DNA from: Chloroflexota bacterium
GTDB lineage: Bacteria > Chloroflexota > Dormibacteria > Dormibacterales > Dormibacteraceae
Assembly: GCA_005881275.1 (NCBI GenBank)
Contig: VBEF01000028.1
Location: 1 to 37,134, forward strand
Direction of reading: 5' to 3'
Length of the DNA: 37,134 bases
Shown here: positions 15,837 through 23,477 of the stretch, one piece after another
Position numbering within the stretch: position 1 is the first letter of the stretch
Layout of the letters: each line of letters opens with the position of its first letter
Position numbers and translations under genes: made by a program
The notes under the pieces: model-generated
Seen by the model: only the letters and a program-made list of their open reading frames with translations
Told to the model about the DNA's origin: nothing
Database searches by the model: none

Positions 15837-17267
15837 GTGGCCAAGAAGCTCGCCGAGTACGAGGCGAAGCGTGATTTCAAACGCACGCCAGAACCCGGCG
15901 CCAGGGTTCCCCGCAAGGAGACCAACGCGCCGCGGTTCGTGGTCCAGGAGCACCACGCCCGGCGGCTGCACTGGGACTTCCGACTGGAGAAGGACGGGGT
16001 GGGAGTGTCGTGGGCGGTCCCCAAAGGCATCCCGCCGGATCCCAAGAAGAATCACCTCGCCGTTCACGTGGAGGACCACCCCCTGGAGTACTTCAAGTTC
16101 GCCGGCGAGATCCCGAAGGGCGAGTACGGCGGCGGGCAGGTCATGATCTGGGACGAAGGGACGTACGACCCGATCAAGTGGTCTGACCGAGAGGTCATGG
16201 TCGACCTGCACGGAAGGCGGCTGCAGGGACGCTACGTGCTTTTTCAGACCAGGGGCAACGATTGGATGATCCACCGCATGGATCCGCCGCAGGATCCAGA
16301 CCGCAGGCCCATGCCCCAAAAGCTCGAGCCGATGCTGGCCAAGCTCACCTCCAAGCTGCCGACCCCCGATGACGCATGGGGATTCGAATTCAAGTGGGAC
16401 GGCATTCGCGCCATCGCGTTCGTCGAGGGCGGCATCGTGCGGCTGCAGAGCCGGACTGGGGAGATCATCACACCGCGGTACCCGGAGATCCATCCTCTGG
16501 GTCGAGCCCTCGGATCGAGCGAGGTGATCCTCGACGGCGAGATCGTCGCGCTCGATGAGAAAGGACGCCCAAGCTTCGAGCAGGTCCAGCAGCGCATGGG
16601 CCTGACGGCCGAAAACGAGATCCGCCGCAAGATGAAAGAGGTGCCGGTCACGTACATGGTCTTCGACCTGATGTGGCAGGACGGACACTCCCTGATGGAG
16701 CGGCCGTACACCGACCGGCGGCAGGCACTGGCCGAGCTGAAGCTTGCAGGCGCGTCATGGCAAACGCCTCCTTACGAGGCAGGCGGCGGCCGGGCGATGA
16801 AGGATGCAAGCGCCAGGGCCGGTCTCGAGGGCGTCATGGCCAAGAGGCTCGACTCGAAATACGAGCCTGGTAAGCGCAGCGGAGCATGGCAGAAGATCAA
16901 GAACCGCAACCGCCAGGAGCTGGTCATCGGCGGATGGCTGGAAGGCGAAGGCAAGCGCCGCGGCTACCCCGGCGCGCTGCTGGTCGGCTACTACGACAAG
17001 GGCAAGTTCGTGTACGCAGGCAAGGTCGGCACGGGATTCACCGACGCCACGCTGGACAAGCTCAACGAGATGCTGCAACCGCTCGCGACCGATAAGAACC
17101 CGTTCGACGTCGGAGCACCGCCGCGTGCCGCGCACTTCGTCAAGCCCAAGATCGTGGCGGAGTTCGAGTTCGTCGAGTGGACGAGGAGCGGGCAGCTGCG
17201 CGCGCCCGCGTTCAAAGGCTTCCGTCTCGACAAGCCGGCCAAGGAGGTGATGCGAGAAGGTGGCTAA
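15837..17267 (+). CDS. ligD: LigD-type 3'-phosphoesterase plus ATP-dependent DNA ligase
   Basis: About 476 aa. Residues about 30-150 form the LigD phosphoesterase domain (EHHARRLHWDFRLE with His40, His45 and Asp47; later EIPKGEYGGGQVMIWDEG). About 160-476 is the ATP-dependent ligase, with the adenylation motif KWDG (Lys186), later LDGEIVALDEKGRPSF, EGVMAKRLDSKY and WQKIK. It heals and seals ends in non-homologous end joining. The GTG at 15837 is chosen; TTG at 15831 is possible. It lies 10 nt after the pump gene. The polymerase domain usual in LigD is in the next gene. No ku gene lies in the window. Confidence 0.92.
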   Translation: MAKKLAEYEAKRDFKRTPEPGARVPRKETNAPRFVVQEHHARRLHWDFRLEKDGVGVSWAVPKGIPPDPKKNHLAVHVEDHPLEYFKFAGEIPKGEYGGGQVMIWDEGTYDPIKWSDREVMVDLHGRRLQGRYVLFQTRGNDWMIHRMDPPQDPDRRPMPQKLEPMLAKLTSKLPTPDDAWGFEFKWDGIRAIAFVEGGIVRLQSRTGEIITPRYPEIHPLGRALGSSEVILDGEIVALDEKGRPSFEQVQQRMGLTAENEIRRKMKEVPVTYMVFDLMWQDGHSLMERPYTDRRQALAELKLAGASWQTPPYEAGGGRAMKDASARAGLEGVMAKRLDSKYEPGKRSGAWQKIKNRNRQELVIGGWLEGEGKRRGYPGALLVGYYDKGKFVYAGKVGTGFTDATLDKLNEMLQPLATDKNPFDVGAPPRAAHFVKPKIVAEFEFVEWTRSGQLRAPAFKGFRLDKPAKEVMREGG

Positions 17268-18261
17268 GGAGACCTCGGTCGAGGTTCAGATAGAAGGCCG
17301 CACCCTCAAGCTCACGAACCTGGAAAAGGTCCTGTATCCGGAGGTCGGCTTCACCAAGGGACAGGTCATCGACTACTACACGCGCATCGCGCCGGTCCTT
17401 CTTCCCCACACGCGCGACCATCCGCTAACGCTGAAGCGCTACCCGAACGGCGTCGACGCCGAGTTCTTCTATGAGAAGAACTGTCCGAAGCACCGGCCGC
17501 CGTGGGTCGAGACGGCAACTGTCTGGAGCGGGGGCAACAACCGCGACATGTACTACTGCCTCTGCCAGGACCTGCCCACATTGGTGTGGCTTGCCCAGAT
17601 TGCAACGCTCGAATTCCATACCTCGCTTTCGTACGCGGACAAGCTGCCGGAGCCGCGCACGCTGGTTTTCGACCTCGACCCGGGACCGCCCGCAACGATC
17701 GTCGAGTGCTGCCGCATCGGTCTTATGCTCCGCGACCTGTTCGCCGAGCACGGCCTCGATTGCTGGGCCAAGACATCCGGCTCCAAAGGCCTGCAGCTTT
17801 ACGTCCCGCTCAACAGCAAGGTCACGTACGTCGAGACCAAAGTCGTGTCCAAAGGGCTGGCGCAATATTTCGAGGAGCAGCACCCCGACCTCGCGGTGCA
17901 CAAACAGCTGAAGGAGCTGCGCACGGGCCGCGTATTGATCGACTGGAGCCAGAACGACCAGTACAAGACGACCATCAACGTGTACTCACTGCGGGCGCGG
18001 GCGCGCCCAACCGTATCGACACCGGTCACGTGGGACGAGGTCGAGAAGTGTCTGAAGGCGAAGGACCCAAGCCTCCTGGTCTTCGACTCCGAGCAGGTGC
18101 TCAAGCGGGTCGAGAAGCTGGGCGACCTTTTCGAGCCGGTGATCAAGAAAAAGCAGAAGCTGCCGAAGTCGTTGCTCCAGGCCACGGGAGGGGCGACCGC
18201 GATCGAGAAGATGGCGAACCGCCGGCGCAGCGGTGGAGGCCGGCGCTACCCAGCACAATGA
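17260..18261 (+). CDS. ligD: LigD-type primase/polymerase (NHEJ polymerase)
   Basis: A 333-aa archaeo-eukaryotic primase-type polymerase that fills gaps during end joining. Metal-binding aspartates are visible: Asp138 and Asp140 in LVFDLDPG and Asp228 in RVLIDWSQND. The nucleotide-binding segment TSGSKGLQLYVP and the N-terminal LTNLEKVLYPE are typical. The last residues are basic (RRRSGGGRR). The GTG at 17260 overlaps the nuclease-ligase gene by 8 nt, and its stop overlaps the next ATG (ATGA). Confidence 0.93.
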   Translation: MAKETSVEVQIEGRTLKLTNLEKVLYPEVGFTKGQVIDYYTRIAPVLLPHTRDHPLTLKRYPNGVDAEFFYEKNCPKHRPPWVETATVWSGGNNRDMYYCLCQDLPTLVWLAQIATLEFHTSLSYADKLPEPRTLVFDLDPGPPATIVECCRIGLMLRDLFAEHGLDCWAKTSGSKGLQLYVPLNSKVTYVETKVVSKGLAQYFEEQHPDLAVHKQLKELRTGRVLIDWSQNDQYKTTINVYSLRARARPTVSTPVTWDEVEKCLKAKDPSLLVFDSEQVLKRVEKLGDLFEPVIKKKQKLPKSLLQATGGATAIEKMANRRRSGGGRRYPAQ

Positions 18262-19502
18262 ACCGCCCCCGCGTCGTCATCGCGGGCGCGGGCTTTGGCG
18301 GGCTGACGTGCGCGCGGGGTCTCAAGTACACGCCGGTCAACGTGACGCTCGTCGACCGCAACAACTATCACCTGTTCACCCCCCTCCTCTACCAGGTGGC
18401 CTCGGCGCTGCTCGACCCTGGTGAGATCGCGCGACCGGTGCGACAGCTGATCCGGCCGCTGGGCCACGCCGACTTTCGACAGGCTTCGATCACCGGAGTT
18501 GACTTCGATGGGCGCCGGCTCATCACCGATCACGGTGCGATCTCGTATGACTATCTCGTTCTGGCGACCGGCGCGGAGAGCGACTACTTCGGCAACGCAT
18601 CGCTGGTCGAGCACACGCTCGGCTTGAAAGACCTGGACGAAGGGCTGGCGATCCGCAATCGCATCCTCTCCCAGTTCGAAGCCTCCCGCTGGACGGACGA
18701 TCCAGAGCAACGCCGTGCGCTGCTCACTTTCGTCGTCGTCGGGGGCGGGCCGACCGGCGTCGAGATGGCCGGGGCAACGTCGGAACTGATCCGGCTTGTG
18801 CTGCGCAAGGACTATCGCGACCTCGACATAAACGAAGCCCGCGTGGTGCTTATAGAGGCAGCGCCCTATGTGCTCGTTCAATTTGTCCCGTCGCTGCGCG
18901 AGGCAGCGCTGCGCTCACTGCGCCGCAAGGGCATCGAGGTGATGCTTGGGACGAAGGTCAAGGCCGTGACGGACTCCGCCGTGATCCTCGCTGGCGGTGA
19001 AGCCATCAACGCCCGCACCGTGATCTGGACCGCCGGCGTGAAGGCATCGGCGCTGGCGGAGACCATCGGCGTTCAGTTGGCGCGGCAGTCAAGGATGAAA
19101 GTCGGACCGACGCTGCAGGTCGCCGGACATCCGGAGGTGTTCGCGATCGGCGACATCGCGGGGGCGACGGATGGCGGCGCTCCCCTCCCGATGTTGATTC
19201 CAGTCGCCATGCAAGAGGGCAGGTACGTCGGGAAGGCGATCCGGGACGCGCTTGCGTATCGCGATCCGCGCCCCTTTCAGTACAGAGACCCAGGCATCAT
19301 GGCGACCATCGGCCGGAATTCAGCCGTCGCACAGCTGGGTCGCGTGCACCTGTCTGGATTTCCCGGCTGGGTCTTCTGGCTCGTCGTGCATCTGGTCAAC
19401 GTGGTCAGCTTCCGCAGCCGCCTTGTCGTCCTCGTCAACTGGGCGTGGGAATACATTTTTTACGACCGCCCAGTGCGGCTCATCGTTCGGGCACGCAAGT
19501 GA
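18258..19502 (+). CDS. ndh: type II NADH:quinone oxidoreductase (NDH-2)
   Basis: A 414-aa membrane-associated flavoprotein passing electrons from NADH to quinone without proton pumping. The FAD motif VVIAGAGFGGLTCARGL is at the N-terminus, the NADH motif VVVGGGPTGVEMAGATSEL is near 160, and the second FAD segment VFAIGDIAG is near 295. The C-terminus (about 370-400) is amphipathic or hydrophobic with aromatic residues and would bind the membrane. It is co-translated with the LigD polymerase (ATGA) and the lipoprotein (GTGA). Confidence 0.92.
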   Translation: MNRPRVVIAGAGFGGLTCARGLKYTPVNVTLVDRNNYHLFTPLLYQVASALLDPGEIARPVRQLIRPLGHADFRQASITGVDFDGRRLITDHGAISYDYLVLATGAESDYFGNASLVEHTLGLKDLDEGLAIRNRILSQFEASRWTDDPEQRRALLTFVVVGGGPTGVEMAGATSELIRLVLRKDYRDLDINEARVVLIEAAPYVLVQFVPSLREAALRSLRRKGIEVMLGTKVKAVTDSAVILAGGEAINARTVIWTAGVKASALAETIGVQLARQSRMKVGPTLQVAGHPEVFAIGDIAGATDGGAPLPMLIPVAMQEGRYVGKAIRDALAYRDPRPFQYRDPGIMATIGRNSAVAQLGRVHLSGFPGWVFWLVVHLVNVVSFRSRLVVLVNWAWEYIFYDRPVRLIVRARK

Positions 19503-20212
19503 ATCGGATTGTTGGCGCGGCGCTTGCCGCGATGCTGCTCAGCGCATGCGGAGGAGGCGAGCAGGTCGATGCGGCAAAGGTCTTGCGTGACGGCGCCGCG
19601 GCGATGGGCAAGCTCAAGACAGTCGATGCGACGCTCAAGCTGACCAAAGGCAGCGTGACCCTCCAGGGTTTCACCCTGGTCAGCGCCAGGACCGCGGTGC
19701 GCCTACCCGCCGACAGCGACACGACCTACACCGTCAAGCAACAGGGCGTGACGATCGGGCTCGAGGTCGTCATCTCGGGCGGTCACGTCTACCTCCGCCT
19801 GCCGTTCTCGCCACTCCAAGAGGTGACCGGCCCCGAGGCGGCGGCATTTCCCGATATGGCCAAGCTTTTCGATTCTTCGAGCGGGCTGCCGGCGGTGATC
19901 CCGGAAGGGCTGAGCCCGAAGTACGTGTCGACCGATCAGGTCGCGGGTAAGAGCGCGTATCAGATCTCGACCACATATACGGCGGACCAGGTGCGCGGCC
20001 TGCTCGCGGAGCTGAATTCGACCGGACCGGTGGACGCCCGCGTGTGGGTCGACACTTCGAACCGCCTGATCCATAAAGCGCTCCTGACCGGCGCCTTCGG
20101 CGACGGCGGCCTGCAGGCCACCGTGGAGGTCGATATCACGGGGTTCGATTCCGCGGTCATTATCCCCTCACCTCCGGCCAGCTCGACGCGAATCAGCTCG
20201 CCCAGTCCGTGA
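19499..20212 (+). CDS. LppX/LprAFG-family lipoprotein, LprG-like
   Basis: A 237-aa lipoprotein. The first 17 residues form a signal peptide with lipobox LLSAC (Cys17), followed by a glycine-rich linker. The mature part has the LppX/LprAFG pattern: an early helix VLRDGAAAMGKLKTVDATL, repeated beta-strands, and a late region with DARVWVDTSNRLIHKALLTG. In Mycobacterium, LprG binds triacylated lipids and works with the exporter P55, encoded next to it. The same order exists here, coupled by GTGA overlaps. The start is GTG 19499. Confidence 0.85.
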   Translation: MNRIVGAALAAMLLSACGGGEQVDAAKVLRDGAAAMGKLKTVDATLKLTKGSVTLQGFTLVSARTAVRLPADSDTTYTVKQQGVTIGLEVVISGGHVYLRLPFSPLQEVTGPEAAAFPDMAKLFDSSSGLPAVIPEGLSPKYVSTDQVAGKSAYQISTTYTADQVRGLLAELNSTGPVDARVWVDTSNRLIHKALLTGAFGDGGLQATVEVDITGFDSAVIIPSPPASSTRISSPSP

Positions 20213-21705
20213 GGCACGTCCTGCTCGGGCTTGCTGGAGCAGGACTGTTCGTCGCCGCCCTAGACGCGTACGTCGTCGTCACCCTGCTCCCGGCAATGGT
20301 CGGCGACGTCGGCCTGACCATCGAGCACTTCGAGCAGGTGACGCCCATCGTCACGGGTTTTCTCGCGGGATACGTGGTCGCGATGCCTCTGCTCGGCGCG
20401 TACTCGGATGTGCGTGGCCGCGTCCCGGTCTACGCCGCTTGCATTGCCGCCTTCGCGGTCGGTTCCGCGATGACAGCCACCGCGGGGCTCTGGGATTTTG
20501 CCGGACTGCCCTGGCTCGTCGCGGGCAGGTTCATCCAGGGCGTCGGCGGCGGAGGGCTGGTGCCGCTCTCCCTGGCGCTTGCCGCCGACCTGTACCGAGA
20601 CCGCCGGCGCACGATCGCCCTCGGCTCGGTGGCCGCGCTGCAGGAGGCGGGAAGCGTCTTCGGCCCGTTGTACGGAGCGACCCTCGCTGCGGCTGCGGCG
20701 AGCGCAGGTGGATGGCGTTTCGTGTTCTGGTTGAACCTCCCCCTGGCCGCGATCTGCACCGCCGGGCTTGCCTTGGGCAGTCGCCGGGTGGCCGTGCCCG
20801 AGCGGCCGGCGGGCGCGACGATCGACTGGCTGAGCGCAGCGCTGCTCGGCGTCGGACTCGGCCTGTTGGTGCTCGCTCTTTATCCGGACGATCCACAGCG
20901 GCGCGCGACGAACGCACTCGTCCTGCCGGCGGGCCTGGCGGCAGTGGCGGTGCTCGCGGTTTACGGGTGGCGCCAGCTCGGCCGGCTCGAACCCCTGATT
21001 CCGCGCGATCTCCTGCGCAGCCGGGCCTTTTTCGGCGCTACGGTCGCAAACTTTCTTATCGGCGCCGCATTGATCGTCGCGCTCGTCGACGTGCCGCTGC
21101 TTGGACGACTCGTGTTCAACCTCGACGAGCTCGGATCCGGCTTGCTGCTTTCCCAGTTCCTGGTCGGCGTGCCGGTCGGTGCGGTGGCCGGCGGCCTGCT
21201 GGCGGGCCGCATAGGCGACCGCTTCACCGCGTCGGCCGGCATCGTGATTTCAGCCATCGCCTTCCTTCAAATGTCGGGCTGGCGCGCCGACGAGCTCTCG
21301 CTCCATGCCGGGCCGTTCCGCCAGGCGGACATCGCGCTTGGCCTCTGCGGCCTGGGCTTTGGACTCGTGGTCGCACCCCTGACGGCCTCCGTCCTGGCCT
21401 TGACGCGCGGGCAGTTCCACGGCCTGGCCACAAGCCTTGTCGTGCTGGCCCGGACCATGGGCATGCTGCTTGGGCTCTCAACTCTCACCGCCATCGGCCT
21501 GCACCGCTTCCACGAGATCCTCGGTACGCCCGTGCTGACGGACCCAGACCTCCGCGCCCGGGTCAAACATCTCGAGCAGCTGGTCGCGGCCGCGTTTCTT
21601 CAGGAGTACCACGAGATCTTCGTCATAGCGGCCGCCGTGTGTCTGCTGGCGGCGGTTGTTATCGCTTTGTCGCTACAGCCACGACGTACGAATGGTGGTA
21701 TCTAA
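20209..21705 (+). CDS. MFS exporter similar to mycobacterial P55 (Rv1410c)
   Basis: A 498-aa transporter with about 14 membrane segments. Segments match P55 more than other DHA2 pumps: AALDAYVVVTLLP in TM1, IVTGFLAGYVVAMPLLGAYSD in TM2/motif A, GRFIQGVGGGGLVPLSLALA, and ALQEAGSVFGPLYGATL. P55 exports lipids and some drugs with LprG. The GTG start at 20209 overlaps the lipoprotein stop. The last 47 nt overlap the convergent methyltransferase gene. Confidence 0.86.
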   Translation: MRHVLLGLAGAGLFVAALDAYVVVTLLPAMVGDVGLTIEHFEQVTPIVTGFLAGYVVAMPLLGAYSDVRGRVPVYAACIAAFAVGSAMTATAGLWDFAGLPWLVAGRFIQGVGGGGLVPLSLALAADLYRDRRRTIALGSVAALQEAGSVFGPLYGATLAAAAASAGGWRFVFWLNLPLAAICTAGLALGSRRVAVPERPAGATIDWLSAALLGVGLGLLVLALYPDDPQRRATNALVLPAGLAAVAVLAVYGWRQLGRLEPLIPRDLLRSRAFFGATVANFLIGAALIVALVDVPLLGRLVFNLDELGSGLLLSQFLVGVPVGAVAGGLLAGRIGDRFTASAGIVISAIAFLQMSGWRADELSLHAGPFRQADIALGLCGLGFGLVVAPLTASVLALTRGQFHGLATSLVVLARTMGMLLGLSTLTAIGLHRFHEILGTPVLTDPDLRARVKHLEQLVAAAFLQEYHEIFVIAAAVCLLAAVVIALSLQPRRTNGGI

Positions 21706-22507
21706 AGGCCTCGTCTGGGTCGCCAAGGCTCGCCATCGCCGATTCGATCTCCGCCTCGAGCTCGCTCCGATAACGCGGACCCAGGGCGCGGATCAGCGTG
21801 TACGGCAGCGGCCCGGCGCCGGCCATCAGCTCGGTCCACTCACGCGCGCCGTTGGTCCGGCCTCCCGTCACCATCTCGGTCATCTCCGTCATCTCAAACC
21901 CTGCCGCGGAAAGCAGCCGAGGAAGCACGTCAGGCTCGCCGAACCTTGCGCGCTCCGAGCTGTAGCGGGGCAGGCTGAGGTAATGCCGCCGCGCGAGCGG
22001 GACGAGGCCCTGGAAGAACAGGTCCTGGGCACGCGTACTGAGGCTTCGCCTCTGACACGAGACCGCGAGCCTGCCGCCCGGGCGCAGCACCCGGTGTGCC
22101 TCTTCGAGGGCCGTGGTCGGATCGGCCAGGTAGGCAAGGGCCTCGCCCATGGTCACCAGGTCGAAAGTCGCGGGTCGAAACACGAGATGCTCGGCGGCCA
22201 TGCCGACGAACTGGGTGTTCTTGGCGCGAGCCGCCCGCGCGATCGAGAGCATGTTCGCCGACAGGTCGATCCCGATCACGAGCCCCGGGCTGACTCGGGA
22301 TGCGACCAGGTGGGCGACCAGCCCGGTCCCGGTCCCGACGTCCAGCACCTGCTCGTCCTTGGCGGGTGCCGCGAGGTCGACCAGCCGCGCAGCCACGCGC
22401 CCATGCTGTCCACCGGCCCAGGTGTCATAGACAGGTGCGATGTGATCGAAGAAGTCGACCATGTGGTCGACCATCTCATCGGAGGAATCGGGGTTCATCA
22501 AGGCCAC
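21659..22507 (-). CDS. class I SAM-dependent methyltransferase (UbiE/MenG-like)
   Basis: A 282-aa enzyme with the Rossmann SAM-binding motif VLDVGTGTGLVAHLVA, then GLVIGIDLSANML, FDLVTMGEALAYL and HRVLRPGGRLAVSC. The N-terminus FFDHIAPVYDTWAGGQHGR is typical of UbiE-type enzymes; the substrate is unknown. The GTG at 22507 is the first possible start and an ATG at 22498 is an alternative; neither has a clear ribosome-binding site. It diverges from the bactofilin gene. Confidence 0.86.
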   Translation of the reverse strand: MALMNPDSSDEMVDHMVDFFDHIAPVYDTWAGGQHGRVAARLVDLAAPAKDEQVLDVGTGTGLVAHLVASRVSPGLVIGIDLSANMLSIARAARAKNTQFVGMAAEHLVFRPATFDLVTMGEALAYLADPTTALEEAHRVLRPGGRLAVSCQRRSLSTRAQDLFFQGLVPLARRHYLSLPRYSSERARFGEPDVLPRLLSAAGFEMTEMTEMVTGGRTNGAREWTELMAGAGPLPYTLIRALGPRYRSELEAEIESAMASLGDPDEAFRYHHSYVVAVATKR

Positions 22508-22527
22508 GGTGTGCTGCTTAACCTTTA

Positions 22528-22556
22528 TCGACGTCTGGTGACACGGCTGTTACGAT
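22528..22556 (+). promoter_or_regulatory. possible bactofilin promoter
   Basis: TCGACG at 22528-22533, a 17-nt spacer and TACGAT at 22551-22556. Transcription would start just before the inverted repeat at 22571, so the repeat would be in the leader RNA. Confidence 0.4.
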
Positions 22557-22570
22557 GCTAGCTCCCTGAA

Positions 22571-22624
22571 ATCCCAACTCGGCCCAATTAGGGCGCAAGT
22601 CTGCGTGTTTGCCGCAGTTGGGAT
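22571..22624 (+). promoter_or_regulatory. structured leader: 9-bp stem before bactofilin
   Basis: ATCCCAACT (22571-22579) pairs perfectly with AGTTGGGAT (22616-22624). Inside, CGCA-AGTC-TGCG can form a second hairpin. The element lies between a possible promoter and the bactofilin start. I could not match it to a known riboswitch; the motifs of cyclic di-GMP class I are absent. Confidence 0.45.
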
Positions 22625-22654
22625 GAAAGTATGGAAAACGCAGTGGAGGATTCC

Positions 22655-23032
22655 ATGGCTCAAGCTGAAAAAACCGCGGTTCAAGCGTCCAGCACGGCGA
22701 ACGGCGGCAACAATGTGGTCAGTCTCGGCCCTCGCGACATCCTGCAGGGCCGTCTGGAGATCCAGGGCGATCTCAAGATCGCCGGCAACGTGGAGGGCGA
22801 CCTCAAGGCCAGCGGCGATGTGACCGTCGACTCGACGGCCAGCATCCAGGCCGCGATCGAGGGCTCGAACGTCAACGTCCGCGGCCAGGTGACGGGCAAC
22901 GTGACGGCCAAGAAGCGCCTGACGCTCGGCGGCTCGGGCCGCCTGAACGGGGACGTCAGGGTCAGCCGCCTCACCGTCGAGGATGGCGCGACCCTCAACG
23001 GCAACGTCACGATGTCCTCGGAAAAGGCCTAG
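22655..23032 (+). CDS. bactofilin
   Basis: A 125-aa cytoskeletal protein. From about 30 the chain is a regular beta-helix: GRLEIQGDLKIAGNVEGDLK, ASGDVTVDSTASI, NVNVRGQVTGNVTA, RLNGDVRVSRLTVEDGATLN. Bactofilins polymerise without nucleotide and shape cells or place wall-modifying enzymes. The ATG at 22655 is preceded by GTGGAGG at ideal spacing; an in-frame ATG at 22631 would add eight residues but has a weaker site. The short unstructured N-terminus is typical. Confidence 0.92.
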   Translation: MAQAEKTAVQASSTANGGNNVVSLGPRDILQGRLEIQGDLKIAGNVEGDLKASGDVTVDSTASIQAAIEGSNVNVRGQVTGNVTAKKRLTLGGSGRLNGDVRVSRLTVEDGATLNGNVTMSSEKA

Positions 23033-23043
23033 ACCGGCATCTC

Positions 23044-23433
23044 CTAACCTCCCGACTTCTCGGCACGCTGGATCGCCGGCAGAACGACCGTCTCGATGTA
23101 GTGCCTCATCGCGTCCATCGCGGTGTGGACGATTCGCCATTCGAGCTGGGCCAGGATCGCCTGCTCCCGGTTCAGCTCGGCCAGGCGAGTCTGCCAGAAA
23201 CGGCTGTCGAGGTTGAGCCCGGGCAGCGGTCCACGCGATCCGGCGGCGATCACGGGTAGATCGGGCGGAGCGCTCGTGTCGCCAGCCGAGTCGGGCGCCT
23301 GGTTCGAGGGCGATGCGAGGGCCGGCCTGGATACCGCCGTGAGCATCGTCCAGCCGACCACCACCATGGCGCCGACAATGACGAGCTCGGCGATGACCAT
23401 CCACGTGAGGGGAGAGCGAAACAGCCTGCGCAC
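23044..23433 (-). CDS. single-pass exported protein, unknown function
   Basis: A 129-aa protein with a basic N-terminus and one hydrophobic segment (about 10-32: WMVIAELVIVGAMVVVGWTM), then a proline/serine-rich linker and a helical C-terminal domain (LAELNREQAILAQLEWRIV, MRHYIETVVLPAI). It is probably anchored with the helical part outside. It converges on bactofilin with an 11-nt gap. No family is recognised. Confidence 0.62.
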   Translation of the reverse strand: MRRLFRSPLTWMVIAELVIVGAMVVVGWTMLTAVSRPALASPSNQAPDSAGDTSAPPDLPVIAAGSRGPLPGLNLDSRFWQTRLAELNREQAILAQLEWRIVHTAMDAMRHYIETVVLPAIQRAEKSGG

Positions 23434-23477
23434 GACCCCAGGCTAGGCGTCGAGAATCGGCCTGAGAAGCCTGCCTG

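Noticed and set aside
22571-22624. Considered as a cyclic di-GMP class I riboswitch because a GGDEF gene is in the window
   Set aside because: The conserved core segments of that riboswitch are not present in the leader.
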